A stretch of 9,541 nt of DNA from Candidatus Bathyarchaeum sp. (GTDB taxonomy: Archaea > Thermoproteota > Bathyarchaeia > Bathyarchaeales > Bathyarchaeaceae), in NCBI GenBank assembly GCA_003096235.1, contig PIXT01000244.1:1-9541 (forward strand). Direction: 5' to 3'. The notes beneath the pieces were generated by a model, which did not search any database, was not told the DNA's origin, and saw nothing but the letters and a program-made list of their open reading frames with translations. This document shows positions 1-5,450 of this stretch, piece after piece; position 1 is the stretch's first letter, and the number at the start of each line of letters is the position of its first letter. The position numbers were made by a program, and so were the translations under genes.

Positions 1-551
1 AGGACATCCTGCAGAATATCCTCAATTGTATAGCCTTCTACGATTAAGACGCTATATCCTAGGTTTTTTAGACCCGCGGCGGCGTCTAGACTTTGAGTGC
101 TTGCAAGAACTAGGTCAGGCTCCAATGCCACGATTGGCTCGATAGAGGGACCAGAATAGCTTCCTATGCTGGTCATGTTGCCTGCTTCGACCCACGCCGT
201 GAAATTGTAAGGGTAGTTACAGTAATCTGTTATTCCCACAACACTGTCACCTGCCCCAACAGCAAACAGGATTTCTGTGTTGCTAGGAGACAACGACACT
301 ATTCTTTCGGGAGCCGAAGTCAAAGTTACTACGTTACCCACACCATCAACTAGAGTCACTTTCTGATATTCGGTGATTTGTGTTTGATAATCATCGATCG
401 TACTTTGTATTGTAGTTAGTGAGTCTTGAATGTCGCTGTTAGAGGTTTTTAAGTCGTCAATTTGACCTTGAAAAGTTGTGAATCCGTATGCTGCAACGAT
501 TAATGATACAACGGCTATAATTGCTACGATATATGTAATGATTTTATCCAT
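1..551 (-). CDS. btuF: BtuF-like ABC transporter substrate-binding protein, membrane-anchored (partial, 3' end cut by window edge)
   Basis: Reading from ATG at 551 gives 183 codons that stay open to the left edge, so the C-terminal part is missing. Residues about 4-22 form one hydrophobic segment (start MDKIITYIVAIIAVV), probably a signal-anchor. Residues about 28-63 are polar and rich in D, Q, T, I and L with coiled-coil spacing. The binding-protein fold follows from about residue 65, with ERIVSLSPSNTEILFAVG and a DYCNYP segment typical of BtuF/FecB-like class III binding proteins (PF01497). Family knowledge: such proteins capture cobalamin or another metal chelate outside the cell and hand it to a BtuCD-type permease. 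Permease and ATPase genes could lie beyond the left edge; this is inference. Two N-x-T sequons (N116, N125) fit an extracellular location. It is a clear paralogue of the protein at 1350-2237. Corrinoid rather than siderophore as ligand is likely but not proven. Confidence 0.85.
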   Translation of the reverse strand, partial: MDKIITYIVAIIAVVSLIVAAYGFTTFQGQIDDLKTSNSDIQDSLTTIQSTIDDYQTQITEYQKVTLVDGVGNVVTLTSAPERIVSLSPSNTEILFAVGAGDSVVGITDYCNYPYNFTAWVEAGNMTSIGSYSGPSIEPIVALEPDLVLASTQSLDAAAGLKNLGYSVLIVEGYTIEDILQDV

Positions 552-568
552 TTAAGCTACACCCTTTA

Positions 569-585
569 GGATGGATAATCCATCC
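569..585. promoter_or_regulatory. 17-bp perfect palindrome, candidate operator over the transcription start of the anchored BtuF-like gene
   Basis: The sequence GGATGGATAATCCATCC has two exact 8-bp arms around one central base. It lies 7 bp downstream of the TATA-like box at 592-601 and 18 bp before the ATG at 551, so it covers the place where transcription should begin (about 25 bp after the TATA box). In archaea a dimeric repressor bound here would block RNA polymerase recruitment. Metal- or corrinoid-responsive repression would suit the gene, but the regulator is unknown. The symmetry is seen directly; the role is inferred. Confidence 0.55.
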
Positions 586-591
586 CAACGG

Positions 592-601
592 CTATATAAA
601 A
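592..601 (-). promoter_or_regulatory. TATA box of the anchored BtuF-like gene
   Basis: The minus strand reads TTTTATATAG, a good archaeal TATA box, about 41 bp upstream of the ATG. Initiation 22-27 bp downstream would give a short leader of about 20 bases containing GGGTG (563-567) as a weak ribosome-binding site. Confidence 0.6.
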
Positions 602-633
602 CTTCCTACAAAACCCACAAACAACAAATCAAC

Positions 634-649
634 AAAAAAATCAAAAAAA
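634..649 (-). terminator. Oligo-T terminator downstream of the PP-loop ATPase gene
   Basis: On the minus strand two runs of seven T separated by GA lie 20-35 bases after the TAG stop at 669-671. Archaeal RNA polymerase terminates at such T-tracts without needing a hairpin. The position between the upstream gene's stop and a fresh TATA box at 592-601 suggests the anchored BtuF-like gene is a separate transcription unit. Confidence 0.5.
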
Positions 650-668
650 CTAGACCCAAAACACAAAA

Positions 669-1301
669 CTACACAATAGTCACATTAAGATAAGCCATAT
701 CCTTCGCAAATTTTTGCTCAACAGACTTCACCTCAAAGGATTTCTTGTATAATGGACAATCAAGAACCAACGTATGGAACTCGCCGTTCTCACCCAAAGG
801 GTCAACAGACCCAATCTTTGACAAAAACTCGGAGCCACCCTCTTTGCTGATAACAAACCCCAGCCATTGCTCACCCAAGTCCTTCAGGTTTACACCCGTA
901 ATCAACGCCTTGAAGCCTAAACCAAATATTTCACCAAAAAGCTCAGAGGTATCCCTGCCATAAATCGGCTCAAGCAACTCCAAACCAACCTTACCACAAA
1001 CATCCTCAAGACCCGCCAAATGCGCCTCAACAGCTATGTCACCCGCAACCAAAGCATCAACTTCAAGACTTTCGAGTGCTTCAAAGAAGGCTCCCTCTTG
1101 TTTAAAGTCAATTATTGTTAGCTGTTTACCCATTGATTGTGCCAAAAGCTTCAAAGCTTCTATGTTTTCGGCGTGAGGAGAAGGCCAAGGAAGAGTTGGA
1201 AGCAACGTAATTAGATGGTCAACGGTGACGCCTTGCTTTTCTGCAAGATAAAGGGCATAAAGGGAATCCTTGCCACCAGAAAACAGAGCCACAGCGTTCA
1301 A
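669..1301 (-). CDS. Dph6-family PP-loop ATP pyrophosphatase (diphthine--ammonia ligase-like)
   Basis: A complete 210-residue protein. The start is TTG at 1301: an in-frame TGA lies only one codon upstream and no ATG is available nearby. The N-terminus carries the PP-loop SGGKDS (residues 8-13), which binds ATP pyrophosphate in N-type ATP pyrophosphatases. A conserved H43, GDI (87-89), ITGV (134-137) and VDPLGENGEFHT (166-177) place it in the Diphthami_syn_2 family (PF01902). Canonical Dph6 uses ATP and ammonium to amidate diphthine on elongation factor 2. Here, where canonical members have a YQ-x-x-R-x-E segment, the sequence is AHLAGLE (93-99), and the C-terminal motif is the VDPxGENGEFHT form that I associate with bacterial members that cannot make diphthamide. 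It lies 48 bp after a BtuF-like gene, probably in one operon, and before another. A corrinoid-related ATP-dependent ligase or amidase is therefore an alternative to diphthamide synthesis. The superfamily is sure; the exact substrate is not. Confidence 0.85.
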   Translation of the reverse strand: MNAVALFSGGKDSLYALYLAEKQGVTVDHLITLLPTLPWPSPHAENIEALKLLAQSMGKQLTIIDFKQEGAFFEALESLEVDALVAGDIAVEAHLAGLEDVCGKVGLELLEPIYGRDTSELFGEIFGLGFKALITGVNLKDLGEQWLGFVISKEGGSEFLSKIGSVDPLGENGEFHTLVLDCPLYKKSFEVKSVEQKFAKDMAYLNVTIV

Positions 1302-1349
1302 GTTTCAAACAGCCTCCATAGATGCTTCAAATCAGTCATGACGAGTTAT

Positions 1350-2237
1350 TTAAGAACTTGTGTGAATTATGTTCTCCAGCAGCTCGAGCGTCTCCACAAG
1401 CCTAGGTCCGGGTCTAGAGATGCAGTCTCTTGGAACCTCGTATAGTTTACCAGATTTAACAGCACTTATTTTTGCCCATCCTTTCCGTTTCTTTACAGCC
1501 TCAAAGCTTCCCCAAAATCTGGGAACGCCAGGAATTACTGGAAACAACATCAATTCAGGGTCTTGTTGAATAATATCTTCTGAACATATGATAGGCCATT
1601 CTGAAGCTGCATCTCCGAAAACGTTTGTTCCACCCGCCAAGCCAATCAGGTTACCAATCCATGTTCTCGAATTTACGCTAATGTAAGGGTCGTTCCAGAC
1701 CTCAAAGTACACCCTTGGACTAGTAGAGGCTAGCTTCGACTTGGAAACTACCGCATCTATTCGTTGCCTGAGCTCTTCCACAAGGTCGCTGGCTTGGGCA
1801 ATGTTTCCAGTTGCGTTCCCCACCACCATTATATTGTCAAGAATATCGTCCATACTGTGTGGAGCCAACGTCAAAACGTTTAAGCCTAAACTTTTGAGCC
1901 TGTTGGCAACCTTTGTTGTTAGTTCACATCTGCGGCTGCAACTCGTTTTGCAATGGTTTGTTTTTTGTGTACATTTAGCAGTGGAAACAAGAACTAAGTC
2001 AGGCTTCAAGCCCACAATAGCCTCAACGGATGGATCCCAGTAACCGCCCACCATTGCTATTTCGTCTTTTTCAATCCGTGCCGCTAGCTCAGGGGGATAG
2101 TTGCAGTAGTCTGTTACTCCAACAACTTTGTCTCCTGCTCCAACAGCAAATAATATCTCCGTGTTACTGGGAGACAAAGAGACTATCCGTTCGGGAGAAG
2201 CTGCAGGATTCGTCACACTACCATAATCATCCGACAT
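1350..2237 (-). CDS. Cytosolic BtuF-like cobalamin-binding-type protein with a four-cysteine insertion
   Basis: A 295-residue protein from ATG at 2237. A TTG two codons earlier (2243) is possible, but the ATG has the better spacing from the purine-rich GGAAAGG. The fold is a class III binding protein (PF01497): ERIVSLSPSNTEILFAVG near residue 16, DYCNYP, PDLVLVST, then the C-terminal lobe with EVWNDPYISV (about 179), WIGNLIGLAGG and RPGPRLVE (about 275). There is no signal peptide, no lipobox with a start codon and no membrane segment, so it should be cytoplasmic. Between PDLVLVST and the next conserved helix it has about 19 residues more than its paralogue at 1-551, with Cys at 89, 96, 100 and 104 (C-x6-C-x3-C-x3-C). 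Signal-less cobalamin-binding proteins with cysteines at this place are known in bacteria, from memory. The PP-loop ATPase gene follows after 48 bp. The likely role is intracellular corrinoid binding; metal or Fe-S binding by the cysteines is inference. Confidence 0.85.
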   Translation of the reverse strand: MSDDYGSVTNPAASPERIVSLSPSNTEILFAVGAGDKVVGVTDYCNYPPELAARIEKDEIAMVGGYWDPSVEAIVGLKPDLVLVSTAKCTQKTNHCKTSCSRRCELTTKVANRLKSLGLNVLTLAPHSMDDILDNIMVVGNATGNIAQASDLVEELRQRIDAVVSKSKLASTSPRVYFEVWNDPYISVNSRTWIGNLIGLAGGTNVFGDAASEWPIICSEDIIQQDPELMLFPVIPGVPRFWGSFEAVKKRKGWAKISAVKSGKLYEVPRDCISRPGPRLVETLELLENIIHTSS

Positions 2238-2347
2238 TTGCAATGCCTTTCCGTGGTTTGAGCAGACTAGAAGTAAGAATCAGCCAGTTGCTTTAGAACC
2301 TTTTCTTCGTCAACACAAAGAGGCATGTTTTGATTGGGTGACTGTTT

Positions 2348-4171
2348 TTATTTTACAGTGACGGATTTTGCCAAGTTTCTGGGCTTATCAGGGTCGTTAC
2401 CGCGTTCAAGTGACATGTAATATGCGAAGAGCTGTAATGGAATAACAAAAGGTATCGGAGACAACGCTACAGGCAAGCTTGTGTCTATCTCTATGTAATC
2501 GTCAGCCAACTGTTTTATTTCCTCATCGCCTTTCTCAATAACTGCGATTATGGAAGCGCCACGAGCCTTCATTTCCATAATATTTCCGATGATGTTTCTA
2601 TGGGTAGAATCTCTTGGACAGATGAAAACTACAGGAAACCCAGATTCAATCAAACTGATAGGACCATGTTTACTTTCCCCTGCAGGATAAGCCAATGAAG
2701 GGATGTACGAAATTTCCATAAGTTTGAGTTTACCCTCAAGAGCAACAGCTGAACTCATTCCCCGTCCCAAAAAGAAGAAGGTTTGCCTGTCCCGATACTT
2801 TTTCGCTAACTGCTTTACATTCTCTTCTTGGCTCTGGATAATACTTTCAACAATGTCGGGTATCTGCTCAAGATTCTCCTCAATATCCTCAATCTCTACG
2901 TGAGAAATCTTTCCCCTCTTTTTGGCAAGCCGTATAGCAAGCTGAGAAAGAACAGAAAGCTGAGAAGTGAAAGTTTTCGTAGCTGCAACTCCGATCTCGG
3001 GACCTGACTGCTGACAGATATACACTCGCGCAATACGGGTAAGGGTGGAGCCTACAGCGTTTGTGAGTCCCATAACTGTAGCGGCGCGTAGTCTAGCGCT
3101 TTCAACAGCGTCTAAGGTGTCGGCGGTTTCTCCGGACTGGCTGACAACCAGAAGGGTACTGTCGATGTTAACTGATTTTCCATGTTGCTCAACGAATTCT
3201 GATGCCATGACAGGATGAGTTGCCAAGAAAGACAGCTTCGAGAACAAATAGGAGGCTGCCAAGCAAGCATGATACGAGGTTCCGCATGCTACCAAGAAAA
3301 CTTCTCCTGCCCGATCAAGAAATGTAGTCATTAATTCCAAGTATTTGTCTTGCAATCGGAGGGTGTTTCTTAATCGTAAAGGTTGTTCATGTATTTCTTT
3401 TAGCATAAAATGAGGATAACCCTGTTTTTCAGCCATTTCAGGAGCCCAATCTATGGTTTCAGGTTCTCTGGCGACCAGTTTCCAATCAGCGATGTTTCGG
3501 ATTTCGTATCCGTTATCGCTTAGAATAACTAGCTCTCCATCCTGAATGATTACAGACTTGTTTGTCTTAGATAGAAAAGCAGGAATATCAGATGCAACGT
3601 AGATGCTATCTTCAGCTACTCCGAGAACAAGAGGACTCTCTTTACGTGCACAAACAATTTTGTCAGGTTCATTAACAGAAATGACAGCAGTTGCATAAGA
3701 GCCATCTAATTGTTTTACGGTTGCGCGAACCGCATCGACCAAAGATAAGCCTGCTTTCAACTTGTCTTCAACAAGGTGCGCTATGACTTCTGTGTCCGTT
3801 TTTGACTTGAAAACATGTCCAGATTCTTCAAGTTCAGCTTTGAGTTCCCCAAAGTTTTCGATGATTCCGTTGTGGACAACTGCAATTTGGTTGTTGCAGT
3901 CTGTGTGTGGATGTGCATTCTCTTTGTAGGGTGCGCCGTGTGTTGCCCATCGTGTGTGACCTATACCTAGTCTTCCGGGAAGGTCGTCGAGGTCGTGTAT
4001 TTCGTGAACTTCATCAATTTTTCCGCTATCTTTTTTCATAAAAAGCTGATTGCCGTCAAGTGTTGCTATGCCCACGGAGTCGTAGCCTCGGTATTCTAGC
4101 TTTTTTAAGCCGCCGTGAATTGTCGGAGCAGCTTCACCTGTTTTCAAGATACATCCAAATATTCCACACAT
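2348..4171 (-). CDS. glmS: Glutamine--fructose-6-phosphate aminotransferase (isomerizing)
   Basis: A complete 607-residue cytosolic enzyme, matching the usual length of about 609. It converts fructose 6-phosphate and glutamine to glucosamine 6-phosphate and glutamate, the first step towards UDP-GlcNAc and hence glycoprotein and S-layer glycans. The N-terminal glutaminase domain shows the nucleophile Cys2 (exposed after Met removal), LEYRGYDS (25-32), GHTRWATHG (71-79) and HNG (100-102). Two SIS sugar-isomerase domains follow: ACGTSYHA (295-302), SQSGETADT (344-352), ATKTFTSQ (397-404), and ESKHGP (499-504) with H502. The C-terminus LAKSVTVK carries K602, the equivalent of the Schiff-base lysine. 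All catalytic landmarks are intact. The start ATG at 4171 has a clear ribosome-binding site. The BtuF-like gene follows after about 110 bp with no obvious T-tract between, so read-through is possible, but the functions do not suggest a dedicated operon. Confidence 0.98.
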   Translation of the reverse strand: MCGIFGCILKTGEAAPTIHGGLKKLEYRGYDSVGIATLDGNQLFMKKDSGKIDEVHEIHDLDDLPGRLGIGHTRWATHGAPYKENAHPHTDCNNQIAVVHNGIIENFGELKAELEESGHVFKSKTDTEVIAHLVEDKLKAGLSLVDAVRATVKQLDGSYATAVISVNEPDKIVCARKESPLVLGVAEDSIYVASDIPAFLSKTNKSVIIQDGELVILSDNGYEIRNIADWKLVAREPETIDWAPEMAEKQGYPHFMLKEIHEQPLRLRNTLRLQDKYLELMTTFLDRAGEVFLVACGTSYHACLAASYLFSKLSFLATHPVMASEFVEQHGKSVNIDSTLLVVSQSGETADTLDAVESARLRAATVMGLTNAVGSTLTRIARVYICQQSGPEIGVAATKTFTSQLSVLSQLAIRLAKKRGKISHVEIEDIEENLEQIPDIVESIIQSQEENVKQLAKKYRDRQTFFFLGRGMSSAVALEGKLKLMEISYIPSLAYPAGESKHGPISLIESGFPVVFICPRDSTHRNIIGNIMEMKARGASIIAVIEKGDEEIKQLADDYIEIDTSLPVALSPIPFVIPLQLFAYYMSLERGNDPDKPRNLAKSVTVK

Positions 4172-4176
4172 GGTTT

Positions 4177-4183
4177 ATTCCTC
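4177..4183 (-). promoter_or_regulatory. Shine-Dalgarno of glmS
   Basis: The minus strand reads GAGGAAT ending 5 bases before the glmS ATG. This supports the chosen start and a leadered transcript for this gene. Confidence 0.6.
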
Positions 4184-4256
4184 ATTTTTTTGTGAATTTC
4201 AGTTTGAAATTGTAAAGCAGTATGATTTTGTAGGTTTTAGTTAAACGGTGAGAGCA

Positions 4257-4264
4257 TCTATAAA
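4257..4264 (-). promoter_or_regulatory. Candidate TATA box for glmS
   Basis: The minus strand reads TTTATAGA about 90 bases upstream of the glmS ATG, preceded by an A-rich stretch that could serve as BRE. Transcription would start near 4235 and give a leader of roughly 60 bases. A second minus-strand candidate, CTTTATAA, lies within the inverted repeat at 4295-4317; I cannot tell which is used. Confidence 0.35.
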
Positions 4265-4294
4265 CATTTTTAGGATTCTTGTTTTAGAATTATA

Positions 4295-4317
4295 ATGGAA
4301 ATTATAAAGGTTTCCAT
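4295..4317. promoter_or_regulatory. Inverted repeat enclosing a TATA-like sequence in the glmS/PH-domain divergent region
   Basis: ATGGAAA (4295-4301) and TTTCCAT (4311-4317) are exact 7-bp inverted arms around a 9-base spacer that reads TTATAAAGG, itself TATA-like on both strands. A second exact inverted pair, TTATAAT (4290-4296) and ATTATAA (4301-4307), overlaps it. A dimeric regulator on the outer arms would cover the TATA element. The symmetry is seen; the function is inferred, and AT-richness raises the chance that the inner pair is coincidental. Confidence 0.4.
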
Positions 4318-4328
4318 CTACACCACCT

Positions 4329-4350
4329 GTACCGTACCAGTACCGTTACG
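4329..4350. repeat. Helically phased direct repeat GTACCGT, candidate regulator site
   Basis: GTACCGT occurs at 4329-4335 and again at 4340-4346, exactly 11 bp apart, with a further GTACC at 4334-4338 between and TTACG following. Two copies one helical turn apart lie on the same face of DNA, as for a cooperatively bound regulator. The repeat ends about 7 bp before the plus-strand TATA box at 4357-4365, where an activator would sit. Confidence 0.4.
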
Positions 4351-4356
4351 ATTTTG

Positions 4357-4365
4357 AATATAAAG
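4357..4365 (+). promoter_or_regulatory. Candidate TATA box of the PH-domain gene
   Basis: AATATAAAG lies about 90 bases upstream of the GTG start at 4455. Initiation near 4386 would give a leader of about 70 bases, compatible with the clear Shine-Dalgarno seen before the start. Confidence 0.4.
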
Positions 4366-4443
4366 ATGCACATATTTCATAAGACTTGATGCTTCCGACA
4401 CATTTACCACAAGAAATATGAATCCAAAAACTCAACAAAAACA

Positions 4444-4449
4444 AGGAGA
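4444..4449 (+). promoter_or_regulatory. Shine-Dalgarno that decides the GTG start at 4455
   Basis: AGGAGA sits 5 bases before GTG. An in-frame TGA at 4419-4421 and the absence of other start codons in between leave this GTG as the only credible start. Confidence 0.65.
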
Positions 4450-4454
4450 GCGCA

Positions 4455-4796
4455 GTGGTTCTTACAGACTTCCTTTACCCCGGAGAAACAATAGTATTCC
4501 AGAGCAGAAAAATTGCTAGCCTCAACGACAATTTCTTCTTTTTCATCACAGACCAACGAATACTACTCTACAGACGACGCGGAGTCTTATTCAAAAAAGA
4601 CAGAATAATATCTGAAAAAATCGAGAACATCAGCACAATGAAGTACGGCGAAACAGGCATATTACGCAAAAGGGGCATTTTGTTAATCGAAACTTACGGC
4701 AAAAAGATGGACCCGATATTAGGAAAAGTTGCAGACATCAAAGCCATCTGGCGAGAGATGCAAAAATACATTAGAAAAGACCCGCCACCATGTTGA
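4455..4796 (+). CDS. Small PH-like (bacterial PH domain) protein
   Basis: A 113-residue protein from GTG. It opens with LYPGETIVFQSRK (7-19), followed by FFFFITDQRILLYRR (27-41), then a basic strand GVLFKKDRIISEKIENIS and RKRGILLIETYG (71-82), ending in a helix ADIKAIWREMQKYIRK. The order 'xGE.i', 'lTdqRill' and a closing amphipathic helix is that of bacterial pleckstrin-homology-like domains (bPH_2/bPH_3 type). There is no transmembrane segment or signal peptide, so it is probably cytosolic or peripherally membrane-associated; positive charge (many K/R) would suit contact with membrane lipid. The biological role of such stand-alone domains is not known to me. It is divergent from glmS and converges with the FUN14-like gene, 46 bp from stop to stop. 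The family call is by pattern only and moderate. Confidence 0.7.
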   Translation: MVLTDFLYPGETIVFQSRKIASLNDNFFFFITDQRILLYRRRGVLFKKDRIISEKIENISTMKYGETGILRKRGILLIETYGKKMDPILGKVADIKAIWREMQKYIRKDPPPC

Positions 4797-4842
4797 ACAC
4801 GCAGCAGCCGCATCCAAGTTCATAGAATAGTGGAGAGAATAA

Positions 4843-5163
4843 TTAGTCTCTTCGGAATCCAAGAATTAAACCAATAACGAAGCTTGCTATGAATGGAATG
4901 TGCACCAACAATGGAGTGAGTAAGTCTAGTGCTGGATTAATGGTGTTAACAAAGTTTGATGCCAGTTCGGATAGCCCATCGTAATCTACGTCAAGCACAT
5001 TCAGGTAAGCCAAAAATATCAGAGAAAAGATTATTGCCACAAGAATCAACGCAACTTTGAGTATTTTTCTCACAGCATAACCTACTAAAAATCCGCCGAT
5101 TCCACCTATAGCAATCTGGAAAAGAATAGGAGCCAATGAGTCACTAATTGTCAGGTTCAGCAT
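4843..5163 (-). CDS. FUN14-family membrane protein
   Basis: A 106-residue protein from ATG at 5163; a GTG one codon upstream (5166) is the alternative. It has a glycine-rich first membrane segment, GGIGGFLVGY (about residues 20-29), followed by AVRKILKVALILVAIIFSL, then a short loop with acidic residues (VLDVDYDG), an amphipathic stretch, and a final segment IPFIASFVIGLILGFRRD. This arrangement of two or three membrane spans with a Gly-rich entry and an R/K pair is that of the FUN14 family (PF04930), which includes eukaryotic FUNDC1. The role in prokaryotes is not established to my knowledge. It lies in the cell membrane by inference. No partner gene in the same direction is visible. Confidence 0.75.
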   Translation of the reverse strand: MLNLTISDSLAPILFQIAIGGIGGFLVGYAVRKILKVALILVAIIFSLIFLAYLNVLDVDYDGLSELASNFVNTINPALDLLTPLLVHIPFIASFVIGLILGFRRD

Positions 5164-5188
5164 CACATTTTTTCTACACTCACGCAGC

Positions 5189-5198
5189 TAATAAAATT
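5189..5198 (-). promoter_or_regulatory. Candidate TATA box of the FUN14-family gene
   Basis: The minus strand reads AATTTTATTA, centred about 30 bases upstream of the ATG at 5163. Transcription would start at or just before the start codon, that is, a leaderless or nearly leaderless mRNA; no Shine-Dalgarno is seen there, which agrees. Confidence 0.4.
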
Positions 5199-5351
5199 AA
5201 CCATTAACTGAATCAGATGAAGTTGTTTAGACAGCATCCACAACACATTGAGCATATATTATTTCTTATTAATGCATAGATGAAAACAAAAAATCTGCAA
5301 ACCATAGCTCAGGCAACACTAAACGGCGAATGCACACAACCCAAACACGCC

Positions 5352-5376
5352 AAACCGTAAGATGTTTTGACGGTTT
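5352..5376. repeat. Inverted repeat upstream of the winged-helix/S-layer-like gene
   Basis: AAACCGT (5352-5358) and ACGGTTT (5370-5376) are exact 7-bp arms with an 11-base spacer. The element ends about 42 bp before the TATA box at 5418-5428. It could be an upstream regulator site, possibly autoregulatory because the downstream gene encodes a winged-helix protein, or a hairpin in an upstream transcript. The symmetry is seen; the role is inferred. Confidence 0.4.
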
Positions 5377-5417
5377 CTCAGAGGCAACAAAAACAACAAC
5401 AATCAACCACTAAAAAA

Positions 5418-5428
5418 ATATTTATAAT
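5418..5428 (+). promoter_or_regulatory. Strong BRE/TATA promoter giving a leaderless mRNA for the winged-helix/S-layer-like gene
   Basis: An A-rich BRE-like run (5412-5418) is followed by ATATTTATAAT. The TATA centre lies about 26 bp before the ATG at 5451, so transcription should begin at the start codon. No Shine-Dalgarno precedes the ATG, as expected for a leaderless message. Confidence 0.65.
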
Positions 5429-5450
5429 ATAACAAGCCATAATCACAAGC

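Noticed and set aside
1741..2043. Plus-strand ORF opposite the cytosolic BtuF-like gene
   Set aside because: It is the antisense shadow of a well-recognised gene; its composition (Ser/Leu/Thr-rich) is that of a reverse-complement reading.
2339..2363. Hairpin ACTGT/ACAGT around the glmS stop as a terminator
   Set aside because: The stem is only 5 bp, overlaps the stop codon and leaves an A-rich, not T-rich, run on the coding strand.
4418..4520. ORF starting at ATG 4418 overlapping the PH-domain gene
   Set aside because: It is in another frame, short, and lacks the Shine-Dalgarno spacing that the GTG at 4455 has.
5207..5225. C/D-box small RNA suggested by a TGATGA-like and CTGA motifs near the FUN14-like promoter
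   Set aside because: The C box is degenerate and the boxes are not in the right order and spacing for a C/D RNA.
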